DNA from: Mantis religiosa
Lineage: Eukaryota > Arthropoda > Insecta > Mantodea > Mantidae
Assembly: GCA_030765055.1 (NCBI GenBank)
Contig: CM060954.1
Location: 106,888,645 to 106,952,644 of the forward strand
Direction: 5' to 3'
Length of the DNA: 64,000 bases
The position numbers and the translations under genes are program-made. Numbering within the stretch: position 1 is the stretch's first letter; each line of letters begins with the position of its first letter. Below, piece after piece: positions 1 to 10,890 of this stretch. Below the pieces are notes generated by a model. That model made no database searches and was not told the origin of the DNA. It worked only from the letters and a program-made list of their open reading frames with translations.

Positions 1-360
1 TAAAGGTCGTTCCAACATAACAATACACTAGCGTTTCCTAGGGAACAGATTTTGAAGAGCTAATCCCATTCGCCCGCCAATCCAAGTTAACTACGCTTGC
101 CTTAAGTTTAGAAAAGAAGGCTTTAATTAATTCTTTGAAAGAACATATGAGAGAAGCTGCAAACGCTCATATAAAATGTTCATTGGAAATATATCTTTTG
201 AAGCTCCAATTGAAATATACAGGGTTATTTCTAAATGATTGTCGGGGTTACAAAAATCCTTAACTCACAGTGACATTGACGTAGAAATGTGAACCTTGCC
301 GTATTGCTACATAACCCATAAAGCCTTTTTTTTTTTTTTTTTTGTTTTTGTTTTTTACAC

Positions 361-872
361 ACATTTCAAATGCTCGATGTGTGCGCCTTTTGTCACTCTA
401 CACACATCTACTCGATAGTCCATATCTTCCCACACACGAGTCAATATGGCAATGGTGATGGTTTCGAAGGAGGTTTACATGCACTGCTTCACTTCTTAAA
501 TATCCACCGGTAGAGGAGGAACAAATACCTGATCTTGCAGTTCCCTGCTACATCTCGTAGTTGATTTCTTAGGTCTACAGAGATAAACGTTCCTAATCCG
601 ATCACATCCGCTTCTGACACAGCGGGACGCCCTCTGCTTTTTCCTTTGCACAAACAACCTGTATCCATAAATTGTGCGTACCATCTGCGAATAGAGTTGT
701 CGAATGGGACTCCTTCCCATATTTTGTCCGAAAATGACGGTAGACTTTGGCAATGGAACGGTGTTGAGATATTCAAGAGTACAAAAAGCTTTCTCCTTAC
801 CGCTGCCGCCATTTTGTTAAACACTGCTATTACTGCCATCTGGTGGTAACTTATGTACTGCAGTTGATGCAA
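361..872 (-). pseudogene. Mariner/Tc-like transposase relic, internally deleted
   Basis: Reading the reverse strand gives a helix-turn-helix N-terminal region typical of ITm transposases. It includes an IRRWYAQFMDTG stretch followed by a KGKSRGRP linker and VSEADV. A +/-1 frameshift near 590-600 moves the reading to another frame, where RPKKSTTRCSRELQ continues the same family pattern. About 100 bases further on, a typical C-terminal tail (VWEDMDYRVDVCRVTKGAHIEHL) ends close to position 361. The whole catalytic DDE core is missing, so N- and C-terminal parts are joined by an internal deletion. A poly-T run at 327-345 lies beside the C-terminal end. I did not find convincing terminal inverted repeats. 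The family call is firm at superfamily level only, and the copy is dead. Confidence 0.6.
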
Positions 873-1069
873 AACAAAACTTTGAGGGTTTGTCTAACCG
901 TTACTGCAACAGTAAAAATGGTATGTTTTCCACGTTTTCAAAATCATTTAGAATAATCTTCACATGACTTTCTTTACCCTTTTACAAAACATCACAAACA
1001 TTTATTCCTCTGCCTATTTAGAATGTTTATGTTAATAAAGATAAACATTATCTTATTATTTATTTGTAG

Positions 1070-1159
1070 GTGCCAGGGAAATATGGGAGCTGGTCATTCT
1101 ATGATATCTTGGAGAATCAAGCAGATAAAACAATGAATATGAATTCCCGTTTTAGAAAA
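1070..1159 (+). CDS. Weak candidate internal exon, product unknown
   Basis: A pyrimidine-rich tract ends in TTTGTAG at 1063-1069. An open frame of exactly 30 codons follows and stops at a plausible donor (GTATAAGT at 1160). The exon is phase 0 at both ends. The peptide begins VPGKYGSWSFYDILENQ and has a non-repetitive composition. I do not recognise the family. A 30-codon open stretch is not unusual by chance at this base composition, and many acceptor-like sites exist in the window, so this is only a candidate. Transcript evidence would decide it. Confidence 0.15.
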
Positions 1160-1255
1160 GTATAAGTATTGGAATATTCAAGCAAATAACATTGCAATTG
1201 TGCACTGTACAAAAATTAGACTACAAATGGTTTTAATTTTTTACCTTTTTAATGA

Positions 1256-1545
1256 GCACCATATTTTGTCTATCTCTTAAGTTTAGAGTTATGTAAAACT
1301 CATTTAGAAGAGGACGTCTGAGGACATTTCCAGAAAACTTGAAGGTATATGTTTCATTTGCCATAAAATATCTTAAACCTATGTTATTTCAATCAAATCA
1401 TTAGAGCAATTTTTTTTAGATTTTTTAAATGGTGGGGTTGGGTTTCTTTAATCATCCTGTTATATTCTTTTAAGATGCTGAACTTAAATATCATTTTTAA
1501 AGATTCTTTTGTTAGTTTCAAGGGCCTCAAAATATGTATTTATAT
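1256..1545 (+). repeat. Dispersed AT-rich repeat copy
   Basis: This is a clear copy of an old family found across the window. The recurring order is a TATGTTTCATTTG-like segment, AAATATCTTAAA, then TCAATCAAATCATTAGAGC, AGATGCTGAACTTAAAT, and finally AGGGCCTCAAAAT. The same order recurs near 7720, 18300, 31260 and 43350 and, inverted, near 1660, 20400 and 60060. No coding capacity or termini are visible. The family is unnamed to me. Confidence 0.5.
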
Positions 1546-1654
1546 TGAAATATTGGTGTCGAATATTACTGTAAGTAGTAGAGAAAGATATAACCTTTTA
1601 GAGAAAGGATAGTGTGCATGAACAACACAAATAAAAAAATGTTCAGATGAATAA

Positions 1655-1805
1655 CATTGGTATTTAAAATCAATGTCCTCCAAACATGCGATATAAAATT
1701 TCCAAGAAAATGCTTTCCTAAACTGTACTTTTCATGGAATATTTTCGAATTTACTTTTATTTTCTCAAAAATTGTTTGATCATAGGTACTACAAAAAAAA
1801 TTTTT
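1655..1805 (-). repeat. Dispersed AT-rich repeat copy, inverted
   Basis: The reverse strand reads TTTTTGAGAAAATAAAAGT, then AGCATTTTCTTGGAAATTTT, then TTGATTTTAAATACCAATG. This matches the second half of the dispersed AT-rich family. It lies in inverted orientation to the copy at 1256-1545. Confidence 0.45.
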
Positions 1806-2348
1806 TAATTTTCTGGGAAAAGCCGGCGAAGCTTTCTTCATTCGGAAGGAATTTTGTATAATGTTGTATAACTGGTAAATGTTAAGAAAGAGGAAAAAAG
1901 TACTACTCAAGAAATAAAGATCCCTTAAAACATACTATTTATTCCATCGTCTTATTCTTTTTTTGCGAGAAATGTTTCTAAGATATCCATTATTATTAAT
2001 TGTAAAAGTCTCAAAATGTTGAAGGAAAATAGCTTAAGCTCTTCAGTTGCTTATCAGTTGCTTCAGTTGTTGACCTAAAAATTATCTAACATGTGCTATG
2101 AAATGTCCTTAAAATATAAAAAAATGCACATAAAATGTAAAAAAATGACCTAAAAATTAACCATTTCTTTCATAATAATAAATTAATAACTTTCACAGAC
2201 AAATAATGAATATATGGTTCGAGTAACCACATTTTAAAATTAACTTTGTTACTAAATAATGCAAGTATTGCCACTAAATAAAATTCAAAATTCATCAGGT
2301 AATTTTAAATTTTATAAAATATGAAACAATAAGTTACTAGACCCATAC

Positions 2349-2888
2349 TGTCGCGGTAACGGGCATTGAAGTTTTGGCGCAAATAGATAATAGATGGATA
2401 GGTTTCACGTAGATAACGAACTTGTGTAAACAGATAGTGCCGGTAGGCAAGATAACTGAGGCAAAGTCCTCGCCGGGTAGATTTAAGTTACGTTTCTCGA
2501 AGGTGATGGAATGTTCGAATTATCTAACTAGATGCCTTGTTTTCCAGTAACTTCTAGTGACTGACAAAACAGTCTGGTAATCATGAATGGAGATATAAAA
2601 GGGATTGTGACATGCTAGCAGAACAGTTGTAGTTGTGAAACAGTTGTTGTAAACAAGAGTGAGTAAGCAGGAGTTGTGAAATGAGAGATAGACAGCTGTG
2701 TTGTTGTAACGAGAGCTAAAGATGTAATCTGCTGTCACTGTTTGTTATTGTGATCGACCTTGTAAGACTGTGTATATGTGATTTAATGTTCTTACGTGAG
2801 AATTGAATAGTGTATTTCGACGAAAATAAAGGAGATCTTTAATTTATGCAACTCGGCCTTTTAGATTCTACGAACCCACAAAGTTACA
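2349..2888 (+). mobile_element. Solo LTR, gypsy-like, copy 1
   Basis: This is a 540-bp long terminal repeat with 5' TGTCGCGGTAACGGGC and 3' CCCACAAAGTTACA, so it is bounded TG...CA. A TATA-like AGATATAAAA lies at 2591-2600 and an AATAAA polyadenylation signal at 2825-2830, both on the plus strand and in the order expected of an LTR. A close copy lies at 52206-52752 and a diverged inverted one at 58329-58822. Flanking 4-mers are ATAC (2345-2348) and ATTC (2889-2892), one mismatch apart, consistent with a diverged 4-bp target duplication. No internal retroelement region follows, so this is a solo LTR. Short open frames inside it have no meaning. Confidence 0.8.
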
Positions 2889-2892
2889 ATTC

Positions 2893-4290
2893 CTTACTTA
2901 GCGTTGGTCATCTTCAAGTCATCGAAAGTAAAGGAACGATGGTTGTCAGCTAAAACTGTTTGATACTTTGACAAACTTCTCTCCACTTCCACAGATGTTA
3001 TAGGTGCATATTTGAAAAAACACTATGTCACTTCCTGTTAAATCCTGTTCAAAAATATCAATTCTGAAGTTTTCTCCGCTAGATATTGGCAATCAGGCAA
3101 ACTGTTTGGTATCCTATAGTTTTATCCAACAGAAATTTTAGTTTCTGTTTAATTTTGTCCCCAATCTCACCTTTTACATTTTGTATCCTCTCTTCTACAA
3201 TCCTCACTAAATCAATAGACTTATCCAAAGTCATGCCACTTTCTTCAAGGCGGGTTATGGTATCCATCAAAAATGTAAAAATTGATTTAATGAAAGCTAA
3301 TTTGCCTTCGATTTGAGTATCAGAAAACAGATCCTGTGCGCTCTCAATTGCCTTAGAATCTACCCTATCTAAGCTATTCAGCACTTCTGTCACTATTTGA
3401 AAATTGTCACAGTGCAGTTAACCATGTACCCCAGCGTGTTAAAATTGGAGCCAGGGGCAAAGCTACATTAGGGGCTTTATCTTTGAAATACATAGTTCGG
3501 GTTGGCGATTTCGAAAATATTTTCTTTACTGTGGGAATTACTGCATATATTTCTGGAAATGTTAATCTAACCTTTACCGCAATTCGATGAAAAATATGGG
3601 CCAAACACGTAACATGCACCATCTTACTGTAAAATAATTGGATCGAGTTTGCTGCCTTTACCATGTAAGGCGCCGCGTCTGTTAGGAAGTAGAGCACGTT
3701 GTCATGCTGTATTCCACTAAGCCACAATAAACACATGGAGTTATCGAACAGTTTGCATCTGATAGTGGTTAACAGCTTCCATAACCTCTAAGGTTAGAAG
3801 AAACATTTGTCCGGCACCAGTAGCTTCTAGCGTTCCATTGGCCACATAACGCCCCTCTGAATGGGTTGTCTCATCAATATATATTTCCCCATTCGCACAT
3901 TCACGTATTCGGTGTAACGTGTATTCATAACATTTTTCTAGGTAACTTTTACGCAAAGTTGATTCATTTAGAATTGTACGACCAGTGTGACGTTCAAGAA
4001 AGTCTCGTAATTTGGAATTAATTTTCCTAGTGGAATATTTGCACTAACAAACACTTCACATAATTATTTATAAAAGTAAAATGACTTGTTACTTGACGTC
4101 GAAGCCGTAACTGAGACGCTTGTCTTTGTTTTCACATTTTGAAGAGCTCGCAATTGTTTTCTGTGGATGCAATCCACACGTATTGCATGATGTAATCAGC
4201 GATTCCTCGAATTGATGCGCCATAACTTCACCAGCACTGTTAGGACGCTGACCTGTGTTAATTACATGTTTACCACACTTACAAAGTTAC
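2893..4290 (-). pseudogene. hAT-like transposase pseudogene
   Basis: The reverse strand encodes, with several frameshifts and stops, an arthropod hAT-like transposase. Its N-terminal part (about 4270-4110) has cysteine and histidine residues of a degenerate zinc-binding region (CKCGKHV, then SCNTCGLHPQK). A helical stretch with ERHTGRTILNESTLRK and IDETTHSEGRYVANG follows (about 4010-3835). Next comes a core with FLTDAAPYMVKAA, VTCLAHIFHRIA and ILTRWGTWL (about 3735-3410). A C-terminal helical part (3393-3079) is followed by the dimerisation-type tail with TSVEVERSLSKYQ (about 3000-2900). Loss of frame at about 3400, 3740 and 3990-4100 shows it is dead. The solo LTR at 2349-2888 begins where the transposase tail ends. 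Confidence 0.75.
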
Positions 4291-4590
4291 TATTTCTTAT
4301 AAAATATATAAATGAACTTTTAATCACAGATTATTTTGAAATCCCTCAAAAAGCCCATGGGACGGGGTGAGGGTCAATCCGCCACGGGAAAGGAAAGAAA
4401 ATGATCAGAAATGCATTTAAATGTTAAAAATGACTTTATTATAAAAATGTAGAAAAAATGCATTTTGATGACCTATAAAAACCATATATATGTGACGTAT
4501 TTGTTCCAGAATGCACTTAATTTCCAGTAAGCATCGTCTATGATTACTTAGAAAAAAGATAACTTTTCATCAAAATCCGGGCCCTAATTA
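4291..4590 (-). mobile_element. Probable 5' end of the hAT-like element, with a SINE fragment
   Basis: The reverse strand has a GGGCCCGGATTTTGATG end near 4585, then TTTTTATAGGTCATC and TGCATTTTTTCTAC tracts. The same kinds of tract recur at about 2080-2170 on the other side of the transposase. I infer that these are the untranslated ends of the hAT element. About 4345-4395 (AAAAAGCCCATGGGACGGG, then ATCCGCCACGGGAA) is a fragment of the long SINE family seen whole at 8622-9117 and 61612-62240. Confidence 0.4.
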
Positions 4591-5354
4591 TCACGATGAC
4601 ATTGAAAGATCATAAAAGTTTATTCACCACCATAAGAAAAACATATCATTGCGTGATACTTTTGTTACTAAAAAGTTAGGCTTTTACTGTTAGATATGAG
4701 TAAACTCTGCAAAGTCGAATTATCTCTACATGAGTCAATATAGTAGGCCAAGCAGAAGTATAAAGTTAAAATTTGAGAGACAAAAGCACATTACTCTTCT
4801 AGTAGTGTCCAAGACATATTATAATCTCTTTGAATATTATTGATTACCTCATAGATGGCTTAGTCCGATGTTCAACCTTTAGTTATAGAGAAACAAGGCA
4901 AAAAAAAAAAAAAAAAAAAAAACGCATGACATCTATAATGCACAGACATACATTCTATTATTGTGATTTCATTGCAAAATTATTAACAGTGGAAGCAGAT
5001 TTTTTCTTAGGTGACGGACAAAATTACGTATGGAGCTAGAAACTTAAGCCCTCAGCGCTAACCCCTGGGGTGTTAAATTTTTCGCCCGCTAATAAACATA
5101 AATTTACCTTAAGTCCCATAAATAGCCAGTAAGCTCATATATATATTGCGACTCGTATTTAAACAACTGACTATGGATTAGGTTTTTGCTGTATCTGCAG
5201 AAAATATGTAATGGACGTATAATGTGCAAATATTTACCCCGATTACCGTGACGAAAGAGGAACTAGCTTTCCTAAATATGGTGTAAGTGCTATGCAAAAT
5301 ATACTATAATGGGTGGAGGAAGTCATGTGAAAGTACCAAAAAATATGCTTTTAA
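4591..5354. other. AT-rich stretch, no gene seen
   Basis: Apart from an A-run at 4900-4922 and an acceptor-like site near 5202, I see nothing coding or repeat-derived that I can support. Confidence 0.5.
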
Positions 5355-5356
5355 TA

Positions 5357-6030
5357 CAAGGGGCGTCCAGAAAGTAAGTTTTGTTTCAATTTATATCCGC
5401 TGCCGCGCAGCGATCGCAGTTCTGCACATGCGCGGTAGACGCTCTGTATCAAAGAGAAGAAACGTGCGCCATTGTGAGATCGCTATCAGCCACGTACGCT
5501 TTGTTGTGATTGTTTACAATGTCGGTGTTGATTGACAACCCTGCCGCTTGTAAAGTCAGATCTGTGATTCGTTTTCTGAATGCTAGGAAAGTGAAACCAA
5601 TTGAAATTTATCGGCTGTCAAAAGGTGTTGTGTTTCTTCACGACAACGCACGACCACACACTGCAAATGCGACAAAAACATCCTACAGGGATTTGGCTGT
5701 GACGTGTTTGACCACGCCTGACCTGACCTCGCTCCTAGCGACTTTCATCTGTTTTTGCATCTCAAATCTTTCCTTGGCGGTCAACACTTCAACAATGTCG
5801 AAGAGCTGAAAGAAAATGTTTCCAACTGGTCGAAGACACAGGCGGCAAACTTCTATGAAGAAGGTATACAAAAACTTATGCCTCGCTATGACAAATGCCT
5901 GCAAAATTTTGGCAGTTATGTGGAAAAGTAGTTTAAGAGTCTTAGAATTTTGTGCAAGAAATAAATTTTCTGTATGTGTACACAATTTAATTTTATTACC
6001 AAACAGAACTTACTTTCTGGACGTATCTCG
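5357..6030 (+). mobile_element. Mariner element, internally deleted, 674 bp
   Basis: Terminal inverted repeats are visible. The left end is CAAGGGGCGTCCAGAAAG, and the reverse complement of the right end is CGAGATACGTCCAGAAAG, with similarity continuing into AAGTTTTGTTT. TA dinucleotides flank both ends (5355-5356, 6031-6032), the usual mariner target duplication. A plus-strand reading frame from 5519 gives a mariner N-terminus (KVRSVIRFLNARKVKPIEIY). It then jumps to the catalytic-core tail FLHDNARPHTANA, and, after frameshifts, to the C-terminal FLGGQHFNNVEELKENV region ending near 5930. The first catalytic aspartate region and much of the N-terminal half are deleted, so the copy cannot encode an active enzyme. 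Confidence 0.85.
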
Positions 6031-6032
6031 TA

Positions 6033-7155
6033 TAAATGAACTCTAAGGGACGTTTTATTTGTATGCTATTATTACTTTTTCATGCTCCTTTTCACATAGA
6101 AGACACATTTCACTAGGTATTTTTAAAGTGAACTTCATGAGCAATAAATTGAACTGACATTACACTACTAAAATTCACATTATAAATTTAGCTGATCAGT
6201 GTGCTGGTCCCAAGCATAATGATGCGGAAAAACTTACTTTATGCGGTAGGCAGAAATATTCAAGCACTTTGTACCAGTAAAATGTTGCAAAACTGAAGCA
6301 TAATCAATGTTTTCTGGCCTATATCATTAAATTTGCATTCATGTTTCCAACAATAAGATTTCCAAAACAAATCTCCCTGACGTATGAGGAGAGCGTCCTT
6401 AAGTTTCTATCCATAGCTTTTATTGAAAGTTGTATGGTTATCTTCTGTTTACAAAACAATGGTAGTAAATACAAAGTGCTTTTATGTCTACTCTGGGCAT
6501 TATTTCATCCCTCACTACATAGATCGAATCTCAATGCTTGTATGGCCACTTAGCAGCATCAAAATTCCACATGCAGCACCAAAGTCATTGGTTATTTGAA
6601 TTCAGGGAGTGAAATATTGCCTACTAAAAATATTAAACGGTCGTATGTCTACAATAAACCCACCAGCGTCAAAATGTCTGCCTCAATTCATAAGTTGCTT
6701 AAGCTTTTCATGAGAAAAATCTAGCCTGGGAGCATTCGTGTAAGAACTGACTTTCCAAAGGTATTTTTAAGAGCATATTTACAGTTTTATATGAAAACTG
6801 AATAAATCGTACGTATTGTGTAATATATAAGGACGTACTTTTCTAATTTGGCCCAGTCAGTGTTAACAGCTTAATTTATTTTCTTGTGGCAGTGATAACC
6901 TACAAGTTTTAATTTTATTTGATATATCTACCTTAATATATCACTTAATACATAGGTGCAGATTTGGTGTCTGTGCTTCTACTTGCGGTAGACACAACAA
7001 AATCATCTTCAACATTCATATTTAGTAATAAAACTTACCTAACACCGCACATAACCTATAATGGGAATCAATGAACACTCATTGTTGCTTGCTTCGTCAT
7101 ATATCGGGAATATTCGTAAACTACACGTACATGGCCGATCTTCATGCCGCTTCAA
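6033..7155. other. AT-rich stretch, no gene seen
   Basis: No recognisable element or exon. An open frame at 6341-6553 is short and without any recognised motif. Confidence 0.5.
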
Positions 7156-7157
7156 TA

Positions 7158-7716
7158 CGACAGCTGTTCAATAAAGAATGGTCATTTTTTACGGTCATAA
7201 TTTCTCGCACTAGAATTCGGTCTTATAATATTCTGTTAGCTTAATTTGCCCAAAAAAAAAAAAAAAAAAAAAAAAAACACGCCGTAGTAGTTTCATTGTT
7301 GGTGTTCCTGGTTCCCGCCTCTCAGAGGTGGGAAAACAGAGATATTGTCATTATCGCTTTCGTCTCTACACTTTCTCAAATACTAATTTAAAAGAAAAAC
7401 ATTGCAAGACCATATAATTTGCCAAAGACCACATCTGCGTGAGGCTGCATGCTGCACCATGATAATGTACGGCTGCATATTGCCAAAGTTGTTGCTGAAT
7501 ATCTTGCAAAAATCAAGGTGAAGTTTTTCTATCACCCTCCCTATAGTCGGGTTTAGCTCCGTGCATTTTCATATTCCCTAATGTGAAGAAACATATTCGT
7601 GGCAGGCATATTGCATTTCCAGAAGCAGTAGTGAAGGCTGCGGGGGCATTTTGAGGCAACTCTCAAAAATTGTTTCCAGCATGTCTTTGCAGACTAGTAG
7701 AATCGCTGGGACAGGT
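7158..7716 (+). mobile_element. Mariner fragment of the 29-kb family, deleted
   Basis: The left end ACAGCTGTTCAATAAAGAATG follows a TA at 7156-7157. It matches the terminal inverted repeat of the near-full-length mariner at 28971-30161, and the next ~170 bases match that element's 5' untranslated region. An A-run (7251-7277) interrupts it. After an internal deletion, the C-terminal region continues (LHHDNVRLHIAKVVAEYL, then PDLAP-like residues and a GRHIAFPEA segment). The copy stops at about 7716 in sequence matching GAATCGCTGGGACA of the relative, then runs into the dispersed AT-rich repeat. The right inverted repeat is missing, so this is a truncated relic. Confidence 0.75.
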
Positions 7717-7865
7717 CGAAAATTCAAGGTATATGTTTTATTTGACATCAAATATCTTTTACATACGTTAATCAAAAGGCCCATTTTCGTAAAATAAACA
7801 AAATACATGTAAATGGAAGTTTGAGATTCCTTTTTAATCAAAGTCCTCCAACTAATGTCATATCG
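7717..7865 (+). repeat. Dispersed AT-rich repeat copy
   Basis: AAATTCAAGGTATATGTTT, then TGACATCAAATATCTTTT and GTTAATCAAAAGGCCCATTT follow the order of the family seen at 1256. The copy starts where the mariner fragment ends, so one has interrupted or truncated the other. Confidence 0.4.
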
Positions 7866-7929
7866 GACGAGGAATAAAGTCAGTGAAATGATGCCAAAGA
7901 GCTTAAAGCTACTGACATTCAACTTTCAG

Positions 7930-8045
7930 ATAGGGAAAAAGGCCCGGGAAAAATTATCCAGATATCTCACCCACACCAAGATTCGAACTCAGGACTTTTT
8001 GAGTGTGAGGCAGACAGTTACCACCACGCTAGAGATGCAAGCAGA
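7930..8045 (-). repeat. SINE family A, diverged partial copy
   Basis: The reverse strand shows a degenerate tRNA-like head: CTGCCTCACACTCAAAAAGT, then GAGTTCGAATCTTGG (B-box-like), then GTGAGATATCTGGATAA. It matches the better copies at 16160 and 43669. The 3' half is missing. Confidence 0.55.
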
Positions 8046-8274
8046 CTAGTTTGAGGGGAGATTTCTTGAAAATTATTCAGGAAGTCTCATAATTAGAGCT
8101 TGAATTTTTGCATATTTGTATGTTTTATTCCTTGATAGTTAAACATATGCATGTAAGTAATAAAGTTTTTTTTCCTTCCAAATGGTCATATCGGTGACCG
8201 TTCTCCTTTAGAACATACCGAAGATGTTAACCCATATTTGATCGGTTTTAATCATTTTAATCAATGCACACATT

Positions 8275-8402
8275 CGCACTTCCAGACTATGGGGAAAATG
8301 AGGAATTATCTGGGAGAAAAATCCCAAACGCCATTGCCGGGAATCGAACCCAAGACTCCTAGCACGGCCAGCAGGTGCTCTACCAACTGAGCTACGGGGC
8401 CA
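8275..8402 (-). repeat. tRNA-derived SINE, family G
   Basis: The reverse strand begins GGCCCCGTAGCTCAGTTGG (A-box), then GAGCACCTGCTGGCC, and carries GGGTTCGATTCCCGGC (B-box). The spacing is that of a tRNA, and a non-tRNA body with GGGATTTTTCTCCCAG follows. The anticodon arm is distorted and there is no true acceptor-stem pairing, so I call a SINE head and not a tRNA gene. Confidence 0.6.
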
Positions 8403-8621
8403 TTCAGTAATACAGTTATTCCATGTTATAAGGAGTTTATTATGGAAGATTTATAGTGCATATAAATGCATTTTTAAGGAATTAGTGCATATTTTACTGA
8501 TTTGCGCGAACTTATGCACTATATTTCACTTTTTCAACAAAGAATTGTGCAGATATTTCACTCCGATACTTGAAGAAGAAAAGAATACGAGAAAATTTTA
8601 TATACTGCTCTGTTCTTGTAG

Positions 8622-9117
8622 GACTGGACTGCATTAAGCTACGGAGGGGATTTGGCATGGAGGTCCAAATGGGGCATCCCCGGCAGGAAGGATGAGGCGA
8701 GAGGAGACACAGGACGGCCGACACAAGGAATCACGATAGTGCAGAGTTCCTATACTTTAGCAATTGGAAACTCCCCGGCATCTCACCCTACTGTGGTCCG
8801 GAAACGGTCTATCAGACCTGGTTTTGAGATAGGAAACCATCCTATCAGAAAAGGAAGCTTTACCAAGAGCATATCATCCTGCCATACAACGCCGAGACAC
8901 CCTCCGACACTTCTAACCTGAAAAAGATCGTCAGATGAGAGATGATGTGAATTGATAATGGAGATGAAGTAGAGGGACAGGAAACTCGGGTGATGTAATT
9001 AACCGACCTGGAAAACCTCCTAAAAGGCCCATGGGCCAGGTAGATCGGCCACGGGAATCAAACTCAGACCTCCCGAATGCGGACCACAGATGCATCCACC
9101 TGAGCCATTCCGCTTGG
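8622..9117 (-). repeat. Long tRNA-headed SINE, family F, copy 1
   Basis: The reverse strand starts with a tRNA-like head, AAGCGGAATGGCTCAGGTGG (A-box), and then GAGTTTGATTCCCGTGGC (B-box). A roughly 400-bp body follows, ending in CTCCGTAGC at the left. The same head and body recur at 61612-62240 with the same order of blocks (GGAGGAAGGATGAGG, GCCGAGACACTC, AGATGATGTGAA). Open frames inside are by-products of the GC-richer body. The length is unusual for a SINE. Confidence 0.65.
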
Positions 9118-9119
9118 TG

Positions 9120-9998
9120 TTTGTGTAGGACTTGGTATCATTTTTCTAAATCTATAAAAGGTCGAAAAAAGAGCACAAAGCTATCAACAATGGGCACTTC
9201 CTGATATAAAAATATGCCGCTCAACAACTTAAAATAAGTAGCGATCAAGAAAGCATGCGGTAAATCTTTTGTTGCAACATAAAGCTTGATATTTTTGAAG
9301 TAATATTGCAAACGAAGCCATTGAAAAATTAAAAATTGTCATTTTCACTTAACTTTTAAACTTATGTGCTGCTAATCGTAATTTCTGAAATGTGAGCAGT
9401 AGGAAAGGGAATACTGCAATGCCGAAGCAGAAGAGCAGTAAAACTGATTTGGTTTGATTGAAATTGAATGATGGATTGATACAAATCCTATTCTTAATAA
9501 CAGATGGATATATAGTACAGTACGAGTCTGTTAAAACATTGTTTTATCTTTGTATTTTCAGCACATCTGAAAAATCAATGCGATTTTCGAGTTAGTTATT
9601 GCTGCTTTTATTTGACTAAACCAAACCCATATTATTTTTATAAAATTGTGCCCTGCAACTAATAATTATAGGTTAATCAATATCTACAAATAGCTGCTCA
9701 TAGAAATATAAAAACATTTTATGTGACAAAATAAAATCGTTTCTTCCAGAAAAATGTGAAAAATATATAATTGTTTATTGCAATAAACACCACGAGTACT
9801 AAAATAAACTGGAAGAGAGACTAATAAACATTAATTAGTGCATGTTTAAGAATTTACTGTTAGATTACTTCAAGTTTACTAAATGCTTATTATAAAGTTT
9901 CAGAGCATATTTAGCAGATTTTAACTCATAGATGCATGCATACATTCATACTTTATAGTGCATATAAATCCAAGCTCTACTCATAACATATATTTCAG
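9120..9998. other. AT-rich stretch, no gene seen
   Basis: AT-rich. There is one strong acceptor-like tract at 9545-9561 (TTTATCTTTGTATTTTCAG), but no convincing exon follows. Nothing else is supported. Confidence 0.5.
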
Positions 9999-10009
9999 AT
10001 GAAATATGG

Positions 10010-10254
10010 CTTTTTTGTGCAATTTACGTCCCCTAACGTTAAGTCATATGGAACGATGAATGGAATGGGTGAAATGATGCTGACATGAGTCCGGGGTCCA
10101 TGGAGCTTAAGAGTTACCCGACATTCCTCTATCAGGATAAGGGAAAATCCTGGAAAAGTACCTTATCCAGGTAACTCGCCCTGACCGAGATTAGAACTCG
10201 GGACCTCTTGAACGTGAGGCAGACACGCCACCATCTACGCTACCGAGGCAGGCT
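10010..10254 (-). repeat. SINE family A copy with target duplication
   Basis: This is a full-length tRNA-derived SINE on the reverse strand. The head GCCTCGGTAGCGTAGATGG (A-box) and GAGTTCTAATCTCGG (B-box) are followed by the body, which ends GGACGTAAATT. It is bounded by the perfect 11-bp duplication ATGAAATATGG at 9999-10009 and 10255-10265, the mark of LINE-driven retroposition. Family members lie at 7930, 13404, 16160, 36556, 40563, 43669 and 62233. Confidence 0.9.
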
Positions 10255-10311
10255 ATGAAATATGGGTGTCAATTTGTTCGTGGAATACAATACTTTTTTT
10301 ACTTATTACAG

Positions 10312-10440
10312 GTGTGTCAGAGTGAAAATACTAAAATTAAAGCTAAAATTAACGAAAATCTTGCAACGAAAGAACAGTGCAAGCAGATAATAGACTCATT
10401 CTGGGTCCTGAGACCTGAACAGGCCATTGAAATAACCTCT
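10312..10440 (+). CDS. Candidate internal exon, product unknown
   Basis: A strong pyrimidine tract (ACTTTTTTTTACTTATTACAG, ending at 10311) is followed by 43 open codons, phase 0 at both ends, stopping at a GTAAGG donor (10441). The peptide begins VCQSENTKIKAKINENL and contains CKQIIDSFWVLRPEQ, rich in Lys, Glu and Asn, with two cysteines. If the donor is not used, the frame continues to a TGA at 10462-10464. I do not recognise the family. The upstream SINE copy is only 47 bases from the exon start, as an intronic insertion could be. This remains unproven. Confidence 0.25.
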
Positions 10441-10689
10441 GTAAGGCAGATGAAGGGAACATGAAGGAAGTGACCAGAATTACTAATGCAAGAGAAGAAT
10501 AAAAAGATATACTGAAAAAAACGACACCTTAGAGTAGAGAAGGCAGAGGAGCTTCCCTAAAGAAAAAAGAGTTGTATAACTTTTTGGTTTGCAGCTGGGG
10601 TCAATAAGCCAGACTCTAAGTGAAGAAGAAAAGGATGATTGACTGGCAGGGAGAATAAAGATGAGACGGGCAAACAAAGACCTTTGAAT

Positions 10690-10860
10690 GGGTGATTTCC
10701 CAGCCTCTGCAGGTCCATGAGCCGTGGGTGGCCCCTACGCCGATCTTGTCCGGAAACTGTATAGGTGTGGAGGGGAGACTTGGAGTCTCAGCTCAGGTAG
10801 CCAGGAGTAGGGACTTTAGTCTGGGCCGGTCCTTCACCAGGAGACCACGCAGTGTTACCA
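10690..10860. repeat. GC-richer block, possible SINE body
   Basis: A block with GGTGGCCCCTACGCCGATC and CTGGGCCGGTCCTTCACCAG stands out from the AT-rich surroundings. It ends in a T/A-rich TTATTTATTTATTG tail. I could not match it to another copy in the window. It could be a SINE body or the 5' untranslated region of the exon candidate that follows. Confidence 0.3.
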
Positions 10861-10890
10861 TTCTAGTTATTTATTTATTGTGCGGCCATC

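Larger units (their letters stand above)
881..2344. other. AT-rich non-genic stretch with old repeats
   Basis: This stretch is AT-rich with no convincing gene. It holds one weak candidate exon (1070-1159) and two copies of the dispersed AT-rich repeat in opposite orientations (about 1256-1545 and 1655-1805). The part from about 2080 to 2340 has motifs such as TTTTTAGGTCA and TGCATTTTTTTAT that resemble the 3' untranslated tail of the hAT-like element to its right, so the hAT element may once have extended this far. Confidence 0.45.

Noticed and set aside
2520..2738. Reverse-strand open frame similar to one at 52344-52604
   Set aside because: Both are antisense frames within copies of the same LTR, and their similarity reflects the LTR alone.
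8330..8402. Candidate tRNA gene
   Set aside because: A- and B-boxes are present, but the acceptor stem does not pair and a SINE body follows. The same applies to the heads near 18530, 24170, 24620, 39985 and 62220.
9562..9660. Cysteine-containing open frame after a strong pyrimidine tract
   Set aside because: Low complexity, AT-driven codons, no donor and no recognised family.
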